From NCBI GenBank assembly GCA_902797015.1, contig CADBRG010000125.1, positions 1 through 5,089 of the forward strand: a stretch of DNA of 5,089 nt. The letters run 5' to 3'. This stretch comes from an uncultured Lachnospiraceae bacterium (GTDB lineage Bacteria; Bacillota; Clostridia; Lachnospirales; Lachnospiraceae). Shown one piece after another: positions 1-5,089 of the stretch. The notes beneath the pieces are model-generated. The model had not been told where the DNA came from. It saw only the letters and a list, made by a program, of their open reading frames with translations, and made no database searches. Each line of letters begins with the position of its first letter. The stretch's first letter is position 1. A program made the translations under genes and the position numbers.

Positions 1-309
1 AAGGTCCTGACGCCTGAAGCACCGCTTTGTGCACCGCATATCATCAATGCCTGCTTTGCGGGTGTGCGAAGCGAAGTGTTGCTGCATGCATTAGAGGATA
101 AAGGCATTTATGTTTCTTCGGGAAGTGCCTGTGCCACACACCATCCGTCTGATAAAAGTACACTGATGGAGATGGGATATCCGAAGGAAGTGACGGACAG
201 CGTGATCCGCTTTTCACTGTCCGGATACAATACAAAGGAAGAGATTGCAGAAGTAGTAAGCGCACTGCATGAACTTCTGCCTGTTCTGAGAAGATTCAAA
301 AGACGCTAA
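1..309 (+). CDS. Cysteine desulfurase (NifS/IscS family), C-terminal part
   Basis: This is the last 102 residues of a PLP-dependent cysteine desulfurase. The frame is open from base 1, so the start and the PLP-binding lysine lie outside the window. The catalytic loop is visible as SSGSAC, with the persulfide-forming cysteine at residue 44 of the fragment (TGT at 130-132). Around it are the family motifs RSEVLLHALE (residues 23-32) and IRFSLSGYNT, whose Arg70 matches the substrate-carboxylate arginine of NifS proteins. The enzyme takes sulfur from cysteine as a bound persulfide and hands it to an acceptor. Its neighbour 42 bases downstream is thiI, so the likely acceptor is ThiI, as for NifZ of Bacillus subtilis. 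The dedicated NifZ-like role is inferred from this pairing; a general IscS role cannot be excluded. A GTG at 64 is internal and not a start. Confidence 0.93.
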   Translation, partial: KVLTPEAPLCAPHIINACFAGVRSEVLLHALEDKGIYVSSGSACATHHPSDKSTLMEMGYPKEVTDSVIRFSLSGYNTKEEIAEVVSALHELLPVLRRFKRR

Positions 310-342
310 ATAGAAGAAACCGATCAATTTTACAATCATACT

Positions 343-346
343 GGAG
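343..346 (+). promoter_or_regulatory. Ribosome binding site of thiI
   Basis: GGAG lies five bases before the ATG at 352 and fixes that start. The 42-base gap after the desulfurase gene holds no hairpin, which fits cotranscription. Confidence 0.7.
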
Positions 347-351
347 AATAT

Positions 352-1536
352 ATGTATACATCTTTTTTGATCAAATACGGAGAAATCGGAATCAAAGGCA
401 AAAACAGACGCATGTTTGAGCAGGCGCTGATGGATCAGATCCGCTTTGCCTTAAAGCCTGTAGATGGGACCTTTGCTGTGACCTATGAGCAGGGGCGTGT
501 CTATGTGAATGCGAGTGATGACTTTGACTATGATGGTGCACTTGATGCATTGAAAAAAGTCTTTGGTATCGTCGGAATCTGTCCGATGGTACAGGTAGAG
601 GAAAACGGAATCGACCAGCTTTGCGAGGATGTGATCCGGTATCTTGAGAATTCCCTGACAGAAGGGAAACATACCTTTAAGGTTGATACCAAGCGGGCCA
701 ATAAGGCATTCCCGATGAATTCGCAGGAGATCAATATGCTGCTCGGCGAAAAGATCCTGGATGCGTTTCCGGATCTTTCTGTAGACGTGCATCATCCTGA
801 GATCATGCTGCATGTAGAAATCCGTACGCATGTAAACATTTTCTCAGAGATCATCCCGGGACCGGGTGGTATGCCGGTCGGAACGAATGGCAGAGCGATG
901 CTTCTGTTATCCGGTGGGATCGATTCTCCGGTTGCCGGCTATATGATCGCAAAGCGTGGTGTTGCGATCGACGCAGTTTATTTCCATGCGCCGCCATACA
1001 CGAGTGAGCGTGCGAAAAATAAGGTCATTGATCTGGCACGGATCATTTCCCGTTACTGTGGACCGATCCGTCTGCATGTTGTGAATTTTACAGATATTCA
1101 GATGTATATTTATGAGACCTGTCCACATGACGAACTGACGATCATCATGCGTCGTTACATGATGCGGATCGCAGAAGAGTTTGCCGCGCAGGACGGAAGT
1201 CTGGGACTTGTGACAGGAGAGAGCATCGGACAGGTTGCGAGCCAGACCATGCAGTCTTTGGCATGCACCAATGATGTCTGCACATTACCTGTCTACAGAC
1301 CGCTGATCGGTTTTGATAAGCAGGAGATCGTTAAAGTGTCAGAAGAGATTGATACGTATGAGACATCGATCCTGCCGTATGAGGATTGCTGCACGATCTT
1401 TGTTGCAAAGCATCCGGTAACCAAACCGAAAGTCGACAGGATCCGGAAATCCGAATTAAAGCTGTCGGAAAAGATTGATGAGCTTTACCGCACGGCAGTC
1501 GATACGGCAGAAACGATTCTGGTAAAAAACGGATAG
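352..1536 (+). CDS. thiI: tRNA 4-thiouridine synthase ThiI (short form without rhodanese domain)
   Basis: ThiI activates U8 of tRNA by adenylation and inserts sulfur to make 4-thiouridine, a near-UV sensor. The 394-residue protein starts with a ferredoxin-like segment (KYGEIGIKGKNRR at residues 9-21), followed by a THUMP RNA-binding domain (about 60-165). The PP-loop ATP-pyrophosphatase domain has SGGIDS at 187-192 and the conserved GESIGQVASQT at 289-299. Cys346-Cys347 (YEDCC) occupy the place of the reactive Cys344 of the Escherichia coli enzyme. The protein ends about where the E. coli form (482 residues) begins its rhodanese domain, so it resembles the roughly 400-residue Bacillus type that takes sulfur directly from a partner desulfurase. 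The upstream desulfurase gene supports this. Some ThiI proteins also feed sulfur into thiamine thiazole synthesis, but no thiamine gene is seen here. The stop codon lies inside a hairpin. Confidence 0.97.
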   Translation: MYTSFLIKYGEIGIKGKNRRMFEQALMDQIRFALKPVDGTFAVTYEQGRVYVNASDDFDYDGALDALKKVFGIVGICPMVQVEENGIDQLCEDVIRYLENSLTEGKHTFKVDTKRANKAFPMNSQEINMLLGEKILDAFPDLSVDVHHPEIMLHVEIRTHVNIFSEIIPGPGGMPVGTNGRAMLLLSGGIDSPVAGYMIAKRGVAIDAVYFHAPPYTSERAKNKVIDLARIISRYCGPIRLHVVNFTDIQMYIYETCPHDELTIIMRRYMMRIAEEFAAQDGSLGLVTGESIGQVASQTMQSLACTNDVCTLPVYRPLIGFDKQEIVKVSEEIDTYETSILPYEDCCTIFVAKHPVTKPKVDRIRKSELKLSEKIDELYRTAVDTAETILVKNG

Positions 1537-1559
1537 GGGAGCGTTCTTTCTCCCCTATC
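1524..1559 (-). terminator. Hairpin at the thiI stop; U-tract only on the minus strand
   Basis: A perfect 10-bp stem (1532-1541 with 1550-1559) with an eight-base loop contains the thiI stop codon. On the plus strand it is followed by GCACAAAAAAAC, so it lacks the U-tract of an intrinsic terminator. Read on the minus strand it is followed, after two bases, by six T (complement of 1524-1529). It may therefore act as a second, back-up terminator for the HPr-like gene. It could also protect the 3' end of the thiI message without ending transcription. Confidence 0.55.
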
Positions 1560-1563
1560 GCAC

Positions 1564-1596
1564 AAAAAAACAATCCCCGTTTGACAACGGGGATTG
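1564..1596 (-). terminator. Intrinsic terminator of the HPr-like gene
   Basis: An 11-bp GC-rich stem (1571-1581 with 1586-1596) with a four-base loop is followed on the minus strand by seven T (complement of 1564-1570). It begins 17 bases after the HPr-like stop codon. On the plus strand the sequence after the stem (CAGGTGTGTATTG) has no T-run, so it is directional. Confidence 0.88.
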
Positions 1597-1613
1597 CAGG
1601 TGTGTATTGAAAA

Positions 1614-1850
1614 CTAACCGACAATGAAAGGTCTGATCTCTTCCTGGATCGCTTCGAGCTTTTCTCCTGTCGCATGAACAGTGAGCTCAACCGGTTTGTT
1701 CAGATCCAGACTGAAGATTCCCATGATGGATTTCGCGTCGATCACATATCGTCCGGAGATCAGATCAAAGTCACAATCAAACTTCGCGATGATGTTAACG
1801 AAATCACGTACTTTGTCGATGGAATTCAATGATACCATGAATTTTTCCAA
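1614..1850 (-). CDS. HPr-like protein lacking the phosphocarrier histidine
   Basis: This 78-residue protein has the size and C-terminal half of HPr, the small phosphocarrier of the sugar phosphotransferase system. The segment AKSIMGIFSLDL (residues 39-50) matches the KSIMGVMSL helix of HPr, and Ser41 occupies the place of the regulatory Ser46 that HPr kinase phosphorylates. The N-terminal GxHARP active site is absent: residues 9-16 read NSIDKVRD, and the only histidine is His59. It therefore cannot carry phosphate in the sugar relay in the usual way. Like Crh of Bacillus, which also lacks His15, it could act only in regulation, for example with CcpA, but that is inference. The start is TTG at 1850, chosen because AGGAGG lies eight bases upstream; the ATG at 1838 would be 20 bases away. 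It has its own promoter and terminator, so it is a single-gene unit. Confidence 0.85.
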   Translation of the reverse strand: MEKFMVSLNSIDKVRDFVNIIAKFDCDFDLISGRYVIDAKSIMGIFSLDLNKPVELTVHATGEKLEAIQEEIRPFIVG

Positions 1851-1858
1851 GGTTGTTT

Positions 1859-1864
1859 CCTCCT
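1859..1864 (-). promoter_or_regulatory. Ribosome binding site of the HPr-like gene, decides the TTG start
   Basis: On the minus strand AGGAGG lies eight bases before TTG (1850-1848). The match to the anti-Shine-Dalgarno is full-length and outweighs the preference for the in-frame ATG 12 bases further in. Confidence 0.8.
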
Positions 1865-1891
1865 GTTTCTCTTAGATTTTCTCTTGATTTC

Positions 1892-1920
1892 ATACTACAT
1901 TTTGCAAGGAAAAAAGTCAA
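1892..1920 (-). promoter_or_regulatory. Sigma-70-type promoter of the HPr-like gene
   Basis: On the minus strand TTGACT (complement of 1915-1920) is separated by 17 bases from TAGTAT (complement of 1892-1897). The -35 box matches consensus at five of six positions and the -10 box at four of six. Transcription would start near 1885, giving a leader of about 35 bases that contains the AGGAGG. The position fits well; strength is not testable here. Confidence 0.6.
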
Positions 1921-1939
1921 TGTTTATCCATATATTTGC

Positions 1940-1943
1940 GAGG
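1940..1943 (+). promoter_or_regulatory. Ribosome binding site of mtaB
   Basis: GAGG lies eight bases before ATG 1952. It supports this start over upstream in-frame alternatives, the most extreme being TTG at 1853. Confidence 0.6.
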
Positions 1944-1951
1944 TTTTTGGG

Positions 1952-3229
1952 ATGAAAAAAGCGGCGATCCATACGCTTGGCTGTAAAGTGAATACTTATG
2001 AATCAGACGCTATGCGTGAGCTCCTGATCAGTGCAGGATATGAGATTGTACCGTTTTCGGAAAAAGCGGATGTCTATATCGTTAATACCTGCTCTGTGAC
2101 CAATGTTGCGGACCATAAATCCAGGCAGATGCTGCATCGCGCGAAAAAACAAAATCCCGATGCGATCCTGGTCGCGGCAGGCTGTTATGTCCAGACCGCC
2201 ACTGAGGAGGCAAAGCAGGACGCGGGCATTGATATTCTGATCGGCAACAACCAGAAAAAGGACCTGATCCGCCTGCTGGAAATGTTTGAAGAGGAGAGGG
2301 CGAGTGCCTGCCATATCGCAGACATCAGCAAGGATACAGATTATGAGGAGTTGTATGTTTCTGCGCCTTCCGGTCATACGCGGGCATTTTTGAAAGTGCA
2401 GGACGGATGCAACCAGTTTTGCAGTTACTGCATCATTCCGTATGCGAGAGGACGAATCAGAAGTCGCCATCCGGAGGATGTGTATGAGGAAGTTGTGCGG
2501 CTTTCTCAAAACGGATTTCAGGAAATCGTTCTGACCGGGATTCATTTAAGTTCCTACGGAAAAGAAATCGGGACGGATCTGCTTTCTCTGATCGAAAAGA
2601 TCCATACGATCGATGGCATCAGACGTATTCGGCTGGGGTCTTTGGAACCCGGGATCATCACAGATGAATTTGTCAGCAGGCTTTCCTCGTTGAAAAAAGT
2701 CTGTCCGCATTTTCATCTGTCGCTGCAAAGCGGGTCGGATACTGTTTTAAAGCGAATGAACAGGCATTATACGGCAGCAGAATATCTGGATAAATGCCGC
2801 ATCCTAAGAGAATACTACAAGGACCCGGCGCTGACGACCGATATCATTGTCGGCTTCCCCGGAGAAACACAGGAAGAATTCTTGGATTCCTGTGACATCG
2901 TCCGAAAAGCAGGATTTGCGGATGTACACATTTTCAAGTTTTCCAGAAGATCCGGGACACCTGCGGATAAGATGCCGGATCAGATCACAGAGGCAGAGAA
3001 GACTGAACGGTCACATACGCTCTCAAAAGTCTGTGCTGAAGTCATACGGGAGTTCCTTTCCTGTTATGAAGGAAGAAACGTGGAAGTGTTGTTTGAAAAA
3101 AGCAATGAAAAAGACGGAGTCAGATATTATGAGGGCTATACACCTGAGTATTTAAGGGTCTGCATGCGGTCTGAGGCGGATCTTAAGAATCAGATAAAGG
3201 TGGTTGAATTTTCTGACAGGTTGGTATAG
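1952..3229 (+). CDS. mtaB: tRNA (N6-threonylcarbamoyladenosine-C2)-methylthiotransferase MtaB
   Basis: MtaB converts t6A to ms2t6A at position 37 of tRNAs such as tRNA-Lys(UUU), using two iron-sulfur clusters and S-adenosylmethionine. The 425-residue protein shows the three-part build of the family. An N-terminal methylthiotransferase domain carries cluster cysteines Cys11 (HTLGCKVN), Cys47 (VNTCSVTN) and Cys78 (AAGCYVQ). A radical-SAM domain carries CNQFCSYC (Cys153, Cys157, Cys160). A C-terminal TRAM RNA-binding domain begins near residue 370. The wording HTLGCKVNTYESD favours MtaB (Bacillus YqeV) over MiaB or RimO. The start is ATG 1952, preceded by GAGG with eight bases spacing. The frame stays open back to 1853, but that extension overlaps the promoter of the divergent gene and does not look like family sequence. 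No convincing promoter of its own was found. Confidence 0.95.
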   Translation: MKKAAIHTLGCKVNTYESDAMRELLISAGYEIVPFSEKADVYIVNTCSVTNVADHKSRQMLHRAKKQNPDAILVAAGCYVQTATEEAKQDAGIDILIGNNQKKDLIRLLEMFEEERASACHIADISKDTDYEELYVSAPSGHTRAFLKVQDGCNQFCSYCIIPYARGRIRSRHPEDVYEEVVRLSQNGFQEIVLTGIHLSSYGKEIGTDLLSLIEKIHTIDGIRRIRLGSLEPGIITDEFVSRLSSLKKVCPHFHLSLQSGSDTVLKRMNRHYTAAEYLDKCRILREYYKDPALTTDIIVGFPGETQEEFLDSCDIVRKAGFADVHIFKFSRRSGTPADKMPDQITEAEKTERSHTLSKVCAEVIREFLSCYEGRNVEVLFEKSNEKDGVRYYEGYTPEYLRVCMRSEADLKNQIKVVEFSDRLV

Positions 3230-3232
3230 AAT
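3204..3232 (+). promoter_or_regulatory. Candidate promoter for ireB-ruvX-DUF1292, inside the end of mtaB
   Basis: TTGAAT (3204-3209) and TAGAAT (3227-3232) are 17 bases apart, matching the consensus boxes at four and five of six positions. The predicted start near 3239 leaves a leader of about 27 bases before ATG 3266. There is no terminator between mtaB and ireB, so readthrough from mtaB is an alternative or additional source of transcript. Confidence 0.4.
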
Positions 3233-3252
3233 GTATTTAAATTTGGATAAAT

Positions 3253-3257
3253 GAGGG
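3253..3257 (+). promoter_or_regulatory. Ribosome binding site of ireB, decides the start
   Basis: GAGGG lies eight bases before ATG 3266. The in-frame ATG at 3251 overlaps this site and itself has no purine-rich site at a proper distance, so 3266 is preferred. Confidence 0.65.
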
Positions 3258-3265
3258 TTTACGAT

Positions 3266-3532
3266 ATGCAGGATTTGGGTAATACACAATATTTTAAAGT
3301 TGAAACGGACACCTCTCTGAAGGTAGGCGATGTATTGGAGATCGTCTATAAAGCGATGCAGGAAAAAGGGTATAACCCCATCAATCAGATCGTGGGATAT
3401 ATCATGTCCGGTGACCCTACCTACATTACGAGTCATAACAATGCACGCAGCCTCATTATGAAAGTTGAACGTGACGAACTCGTGGAAGAAGTGCTTAAGT
3501 ACTATGCCATGGTTCATAAATGGGGTTCTTGA
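3266..3532 (+). CDS. ireB: IreB family regulatory protein (UPF0297, YrzL)
   Basis: This is an 88-residue member of a small Firmicutes family whose characterised member, IreB of Enterococcus faecalis, is a substrate of the PASTA-domain Ser/Thr kinase IreK and a negative regulator of cephalosporin resistance. The most conserved stretch is EKGYNPINQIVGYIMSGDP, followed by YITSHNNAR and a C-terminal ERDELVEEVLKYY. The N-terminal segment holds Thr7, in the region where E. faecalis IreB is phosphorylated, but equivalence is not shown. I chose ATG 3266 over ATG 3251 (93 residues) on ribosome-binding-site position. It is followed by ruvX after three bases and then by a DUF1292 gene, the same order as yrzL-yrrK-yrzB in Bacillus, which supports the call. 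The kinase partner is not in the window. Confidence 0.93.
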   Translation: MQDLGNTQYFKVETDTSLKVGDVLEIVYKAMQEKGYNPINQIVGYIMSGDPTYITSHNNARSLIMKVERDELVEEVLKYYAMVHKWGS

Positions 3533-3535
3533 TCC

Positions 3536-3961
3536 ATGCGGATTATGGGATTGGATTATGGGGCCAAGACAGTCGGGGTCGCGATCAGCGACCCGCTTTT
3601 TCTTACAGCGCAAAGTTTAGAGACGATCTATCGCAAGCAGGAGAATAAGCTCAGACGCACCCTTGCGAGGATTACCGAGCTGTGTGCGGAGTATGAGATC
3701 GGACTGATCGTATTGGGGCTTCCTAAAAATATGGATGATACCGAAGGGGAACGCTGTGAGAAGACCAGAGCGTTTCAGGAGATGCTTGAAAACAGAACAG
3801 GCATTTCAGTTGTATTTCAGGACGAACGTCTGACCACATGGGAGGCGAATCAGATCCTGATCGAAGATGGCATTCCTTTTGAAGACCGGAAAAAATATGT
3901 GGATAAGATTGCAGCCTCACTGATCCTGCAGGAATATCTGGATGCCAGACAAAACAGTTGA
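3536..3961 (+). CDS. ruvX: YqgF/RuvX family nuclease (putative pre-16S rRNA nuclease)
   Basis: The 141-residue protein has the RNase H-like fold signature of YqgF: GLDYGAKTVGVAISD near the N terminus with Asp7, LGLPKNMDDTEGE in the middle, DERLTTWEA with Asp96-Glu97, and VDKIAASLILQEYLD near the end with Asp123. These acidic residues are the likely metal ligands. In Escherichia coli the family is linked to maturation of the 16S rRNA 5' end; an older name treats it as a Holliday-junction resolvase. Length is normal for the family. The start lies three bases after the ireB stop, with a GGGG (3522-3525) inside ireB as a weak ribosome binding site, so translation may be coupled to ireB. RNase J, another 16S 5'-end processing enzyme in Bacillus, is encoded two genes downstream. 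Confidence 0.94.
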   Translation: MRIMGLDYGAKTVGVAISDPLFLTAQSLETIYRKQENKLRRTLARITELCAEYEIGLIVLGLPKNMDDTEGERCEKTRAFQEMLENRTGISVVFQDERLTTWEANQILIEDGIPFEDRKKYVDKIAASLILQEYLDARQNS

Positions 3962-4004
3962 GATCAAAATTGAATAATCATATGAAATAGAAAGGCCAAA
4001 GTAT

Positions 4005-4265
4005 ATGGAACGGCTTACTTTTATCGATGGTGACACAGGAGAGCAGGCGGAGCTTTTTCTGCTTGAGGAGACCAGTATCGGTGGTGTCACCTACTATCTT
4101 GCGACGGAAGAAGAATCGGAAGATTCTTTGGCATATATTTTTAAAGAAATCTGTTCGGATGATGATGAGCTTACACTGGAGATCGTAGAAGATGATACGG
4201 AGTTGAACGCGATCGCCAAAGTTTTTGCTGAGCTCATTGATGATACGGATATCACATTATCGTGA
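4005..4265 (+). CDS. DUF1292 family acidic protein (YrzB-like), function unknown
   Basis: The 86-residue protein is strongly acidic: I count 26 Asp/Glu against three Lys/Arg. The fold-like pattern (LTFIDGDTGEQAELFLLEE, then a GGVTYYLAT strand, an acidic loop and LAYIFKE) fits the DUF1292 family found across Firmicutes downstream of yqgF. No catalytic motif, signal peptide or membrane segment is visible. The start is ATG 4005 with AAAGG nine bases upstream. It follows ruvX after 43 bases without a terminator between them and is the last gene before the hairpin at 4290-4326, so it is probably the end of the ireB transcript. The function has not been established to my knowledge; the fixed gene order suggests a link to IreB or YqgF. 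Confidence 0.88.
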   Translation: MERLTFIDGDTGEQAELFLLEETSIGGVTYYLATEEESEDSLAYIFKEICSDDDELTLEIVEDDTELNAIAKVFAELIDDTDITLS

Positions 4266-4285
4266 TGAATTGTAATTTGCATCTT

Positions 4286-4314
4286 TTGGAAACAGTGTCA
4301 TTTCTTTTTAGAAA
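4286..4314 (+). promoter_or_regulatory. Candidate RNase J promoter overlapping the terminator
   Basis: TTGGAA (4286-4291) and TAGAAA (4309-4314) are 17 bases apart, each matching four of six consensus bases. A start near 4321 would leave a leader of about 25 bases with GTGAGG before ATG 4346. The match is modest in an AT-rich stretch, so chance is a real alternative. Only 19 bases remain between the T-run and the ATG, so any promoter specific to this gene must overlap the hairpin or lie upstream of it. Confidence 0.3.
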
Positions 4315-4326
4315 GCACTGTTTTTT
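4290..4326 (+). terminator. Intrinsic terminator after the DUF1292 gene
   Basis: An 8-bp stem AAACAGTG/CACTGTTT (4290-4297 with 4316-4323) is extended by an inner TTTCT/AGAAA stem (4301-4305 with 4310-4314) closing a TTTT loop, with a small bulge between. The outer stem runs into six T (4321-4326). It separates the ireB-ruvX-DUF1292 unit from the RNase J gene. Confidence 0.8.
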
Positions 4327-4345
4327 CGTGTGAGGTAAAGAAAGA

Positions 4346-5089
4346 ATGGGAAATGAAGCAAACAATCAGAAACTGAAAATCGTTCCCTTAGGGGGACTGG
4401 AATTTATCGGTATGAATATCACGGCATTTGAATATGATGACAGCATCATTATCGTAGACTGTGGTATGTCATTTCCGGAATACGATATGTACGGAATCGA
4501 TCTGTGTGTGCCGGTCCTGACCTATCTGCAGGAAAATCTGGAAAAGGTAAAAGGATTTTTCATTACGCATGGTCATGAGGATCACATCGGTGCATTGCCG
4601 TATGTTCTTCTGGAAGTTAATGTGCCGATCTATGCGACAAAGCTGACGATGGGCCTGATCGATCATAAGCTGGAAGAGCATGGCCTTCTGGAAACCACAA
4701 AGAGAAAAGTGGTCTCCTATGGACAGCATATCAATCTCGGATGCTTCCGTGTGGAATTCATCAAGACAAACCACAGTATCCAGGATGCAGCGGCACTTGC
4801 GATCTACTCACCGGCAGGCATAGTGGTACATACCGGCGACTTTAAGGTGGATTACACACCGGTTTACGGGGATTCGATTGATCTGCAGCGCTTCGGTGAG
4901 CTTGGCAAGAAGGGCGTGCTGGCGCTGATGAGTGACAGTACGAATGCGGAGCGTCCCGGCAGTACCATGTCGGAAAAAACAGTCGGAAAGGCGTTTGAAG
5001 CAATCTTCAGAGAACATCAGAACCAGAGGATCATCGTTGCAACCTTTGCGTCAAATGTTGACCGTGTGCAGCAGATCATCAATACGGCA
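4346..5089 (+). CDS. Ribonuclease J, N-terminal part (truncated by window edge)
   Basis: The first 248 residues of a protein usually about 555 residues long; the frame is open to the last base. It is a metallo-beta-lactamase/beta-CASP ribonuclease that acts as endonuclease and 5'-3' exonuclease in mRNA decay and, in Bacillus, in 16S rRNA 5'-end maturation. The zinc motif THGHEDH gives His75, His77, Asp79 and His80. Further ligands are His143 (TNHS) and Asp165 (HTGDFK), each one residue off the numbering I recall for Bacillus RNase J1. DSTNAERPGST and RIIVATFASNVDRVQQ mark the passage into the beta-CASP domain. The ATG at 4346 has GAGG (4332-4335) ten bases upstream. Firmicutes often have two paralogs (J1 and J2); which this is cannot be decided, though the intact zinc site suggests an active enzyme. 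Confidence 0.95.
   Translation, partial: MGNEANNQKLKIVPLGGLEFIGMNITAFEYDDSIIIVDCGMSFPEYDMYGIDLCVPVLTYLQENLEKVKGFFITHGHEDHIGALPYVLLEVNVPIYATKLTMGLIDHKLEEHGLLETTKRKVVSYGQHINLGCFRVEFIKTNHSIQDAAALAIYSPAGIVVHTGDFKVDYTPVYGDSIDLQRFGELGKKGVLALMSDSTNAERPGSTMSEKTVGKAFEAIFREHQNQRIIVATFASNVDRVQQIINTA

Noticed and set aside
1331..1690. Minus-strand 119-residue open frame across the thiI end and the HPr gene
   Set aside because: It overlaps two strongly supported genes and two hairpins, is rich in Ser/Arg/Pro and resembles no family; an antisense shadow.
1902..1930. Plus-strand promoter TTGCAA-N17-TATCCA for mtaB
   Set aside because: The -10 box matches only three of six bases, and the predicted start would fall almost at the ribosome binding site.
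1853..1951. N-terminal extension of mtaB to a TTG at 1853 (458 residues)
   Set aside because: It overlaps the promoter and ribosome binding site of the divergent HPr-like gene, has no ribosome binding site, and known MtaB proteins begin at or near the HTLGCKVN motif.
2003..2545. Minus-strand 180-residue open frame inside mtaB
   Set aside because: It is fully antisense to the methylthiotransferase domain, whose cysteine motifs are intact; no ribosome binding site or recognisable domain.
3235..3242. Palindrome ATTTAAAT between mtaB and ireB as an operator
   Set aside because: Eight AT-only bases are expected by chance in an intergenic stretch and no second half-site is seen.
3982..3990. Short ATG AAA TAG reading frame before the DUF1292 gene as a leader peptide
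   Set aside because: Two codons, no ribosome binding site and no attenuator-like structure; chance.
4191..4249. Direct repeat GATGATACGGA (4191-4201 and 4239-4249)
   Set aside because: Both copies are in frame and encode Asp-Asp-Thr-acidic in a very acidic protein; explained by composition.

Overview
The window looks like a chromosomal housekeeping segment of a Firmicute, most likely a clostridium of the Lachnospiraceae type. This rests on the gene set (ireB, ruvX/yqgF and a DUF1292 gene in a row, followed by RNase J), the AGGAGG-type ribosome binding sites and the wording of the protein motifs. It is an inference from memory of families, not from a search. I see no insertion sequence, phage gene, CRISPR array, tRNA or rRNA, and no sign of recent gene transfer.

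Layout: positions 1-309 hold the 3' end of a cysteine desulfurase gene, followed after 42 bases by thiI (352-1536). The pair forms a sulfur relay to 4-thiouridine in tRNA. A small HPr-like gene (1614-1850) lies on the minus strand, convergent with thiI. Two hairpins lie between them, and both have their U-tract on the minus-strand side. The HPr-like gene has its own promoter and a TTG start. Divergent from it, mtaB (1952-3229) encodes the radical-SAM methylthiotransferase for ms2t6A in tRNA. Then come ireB (3266-3532), ruvX/yqgF (3536-3961) and an acidic DUF1292 gene (4005-4265), probably one transcript with a candidate promoter inside the end of mtaB and an intrinsic terminator at 4290-4326. 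An RNase J gene starts at 4346 and runs off the right edge.

The common theme is RNA modification and maturation: ThiI and MtaB modify tRNA, while YqgF and RNase J are both linked in other bacteria to maturation of the 16S rRNA 5' end. The HPr-like protein and IreB add two small regulators, of carbon metabolism and of cell-wall/kinase signalling, by family knowledge only.

I found no clearly new system. The points most worth checking are the HPr paralog without the phosphorylatable histidine, the missing plus-strand terminator after thiI (possible antisense reading of the HPr gene), and a candidate RNase J promoter lying inside the preceding terminator.
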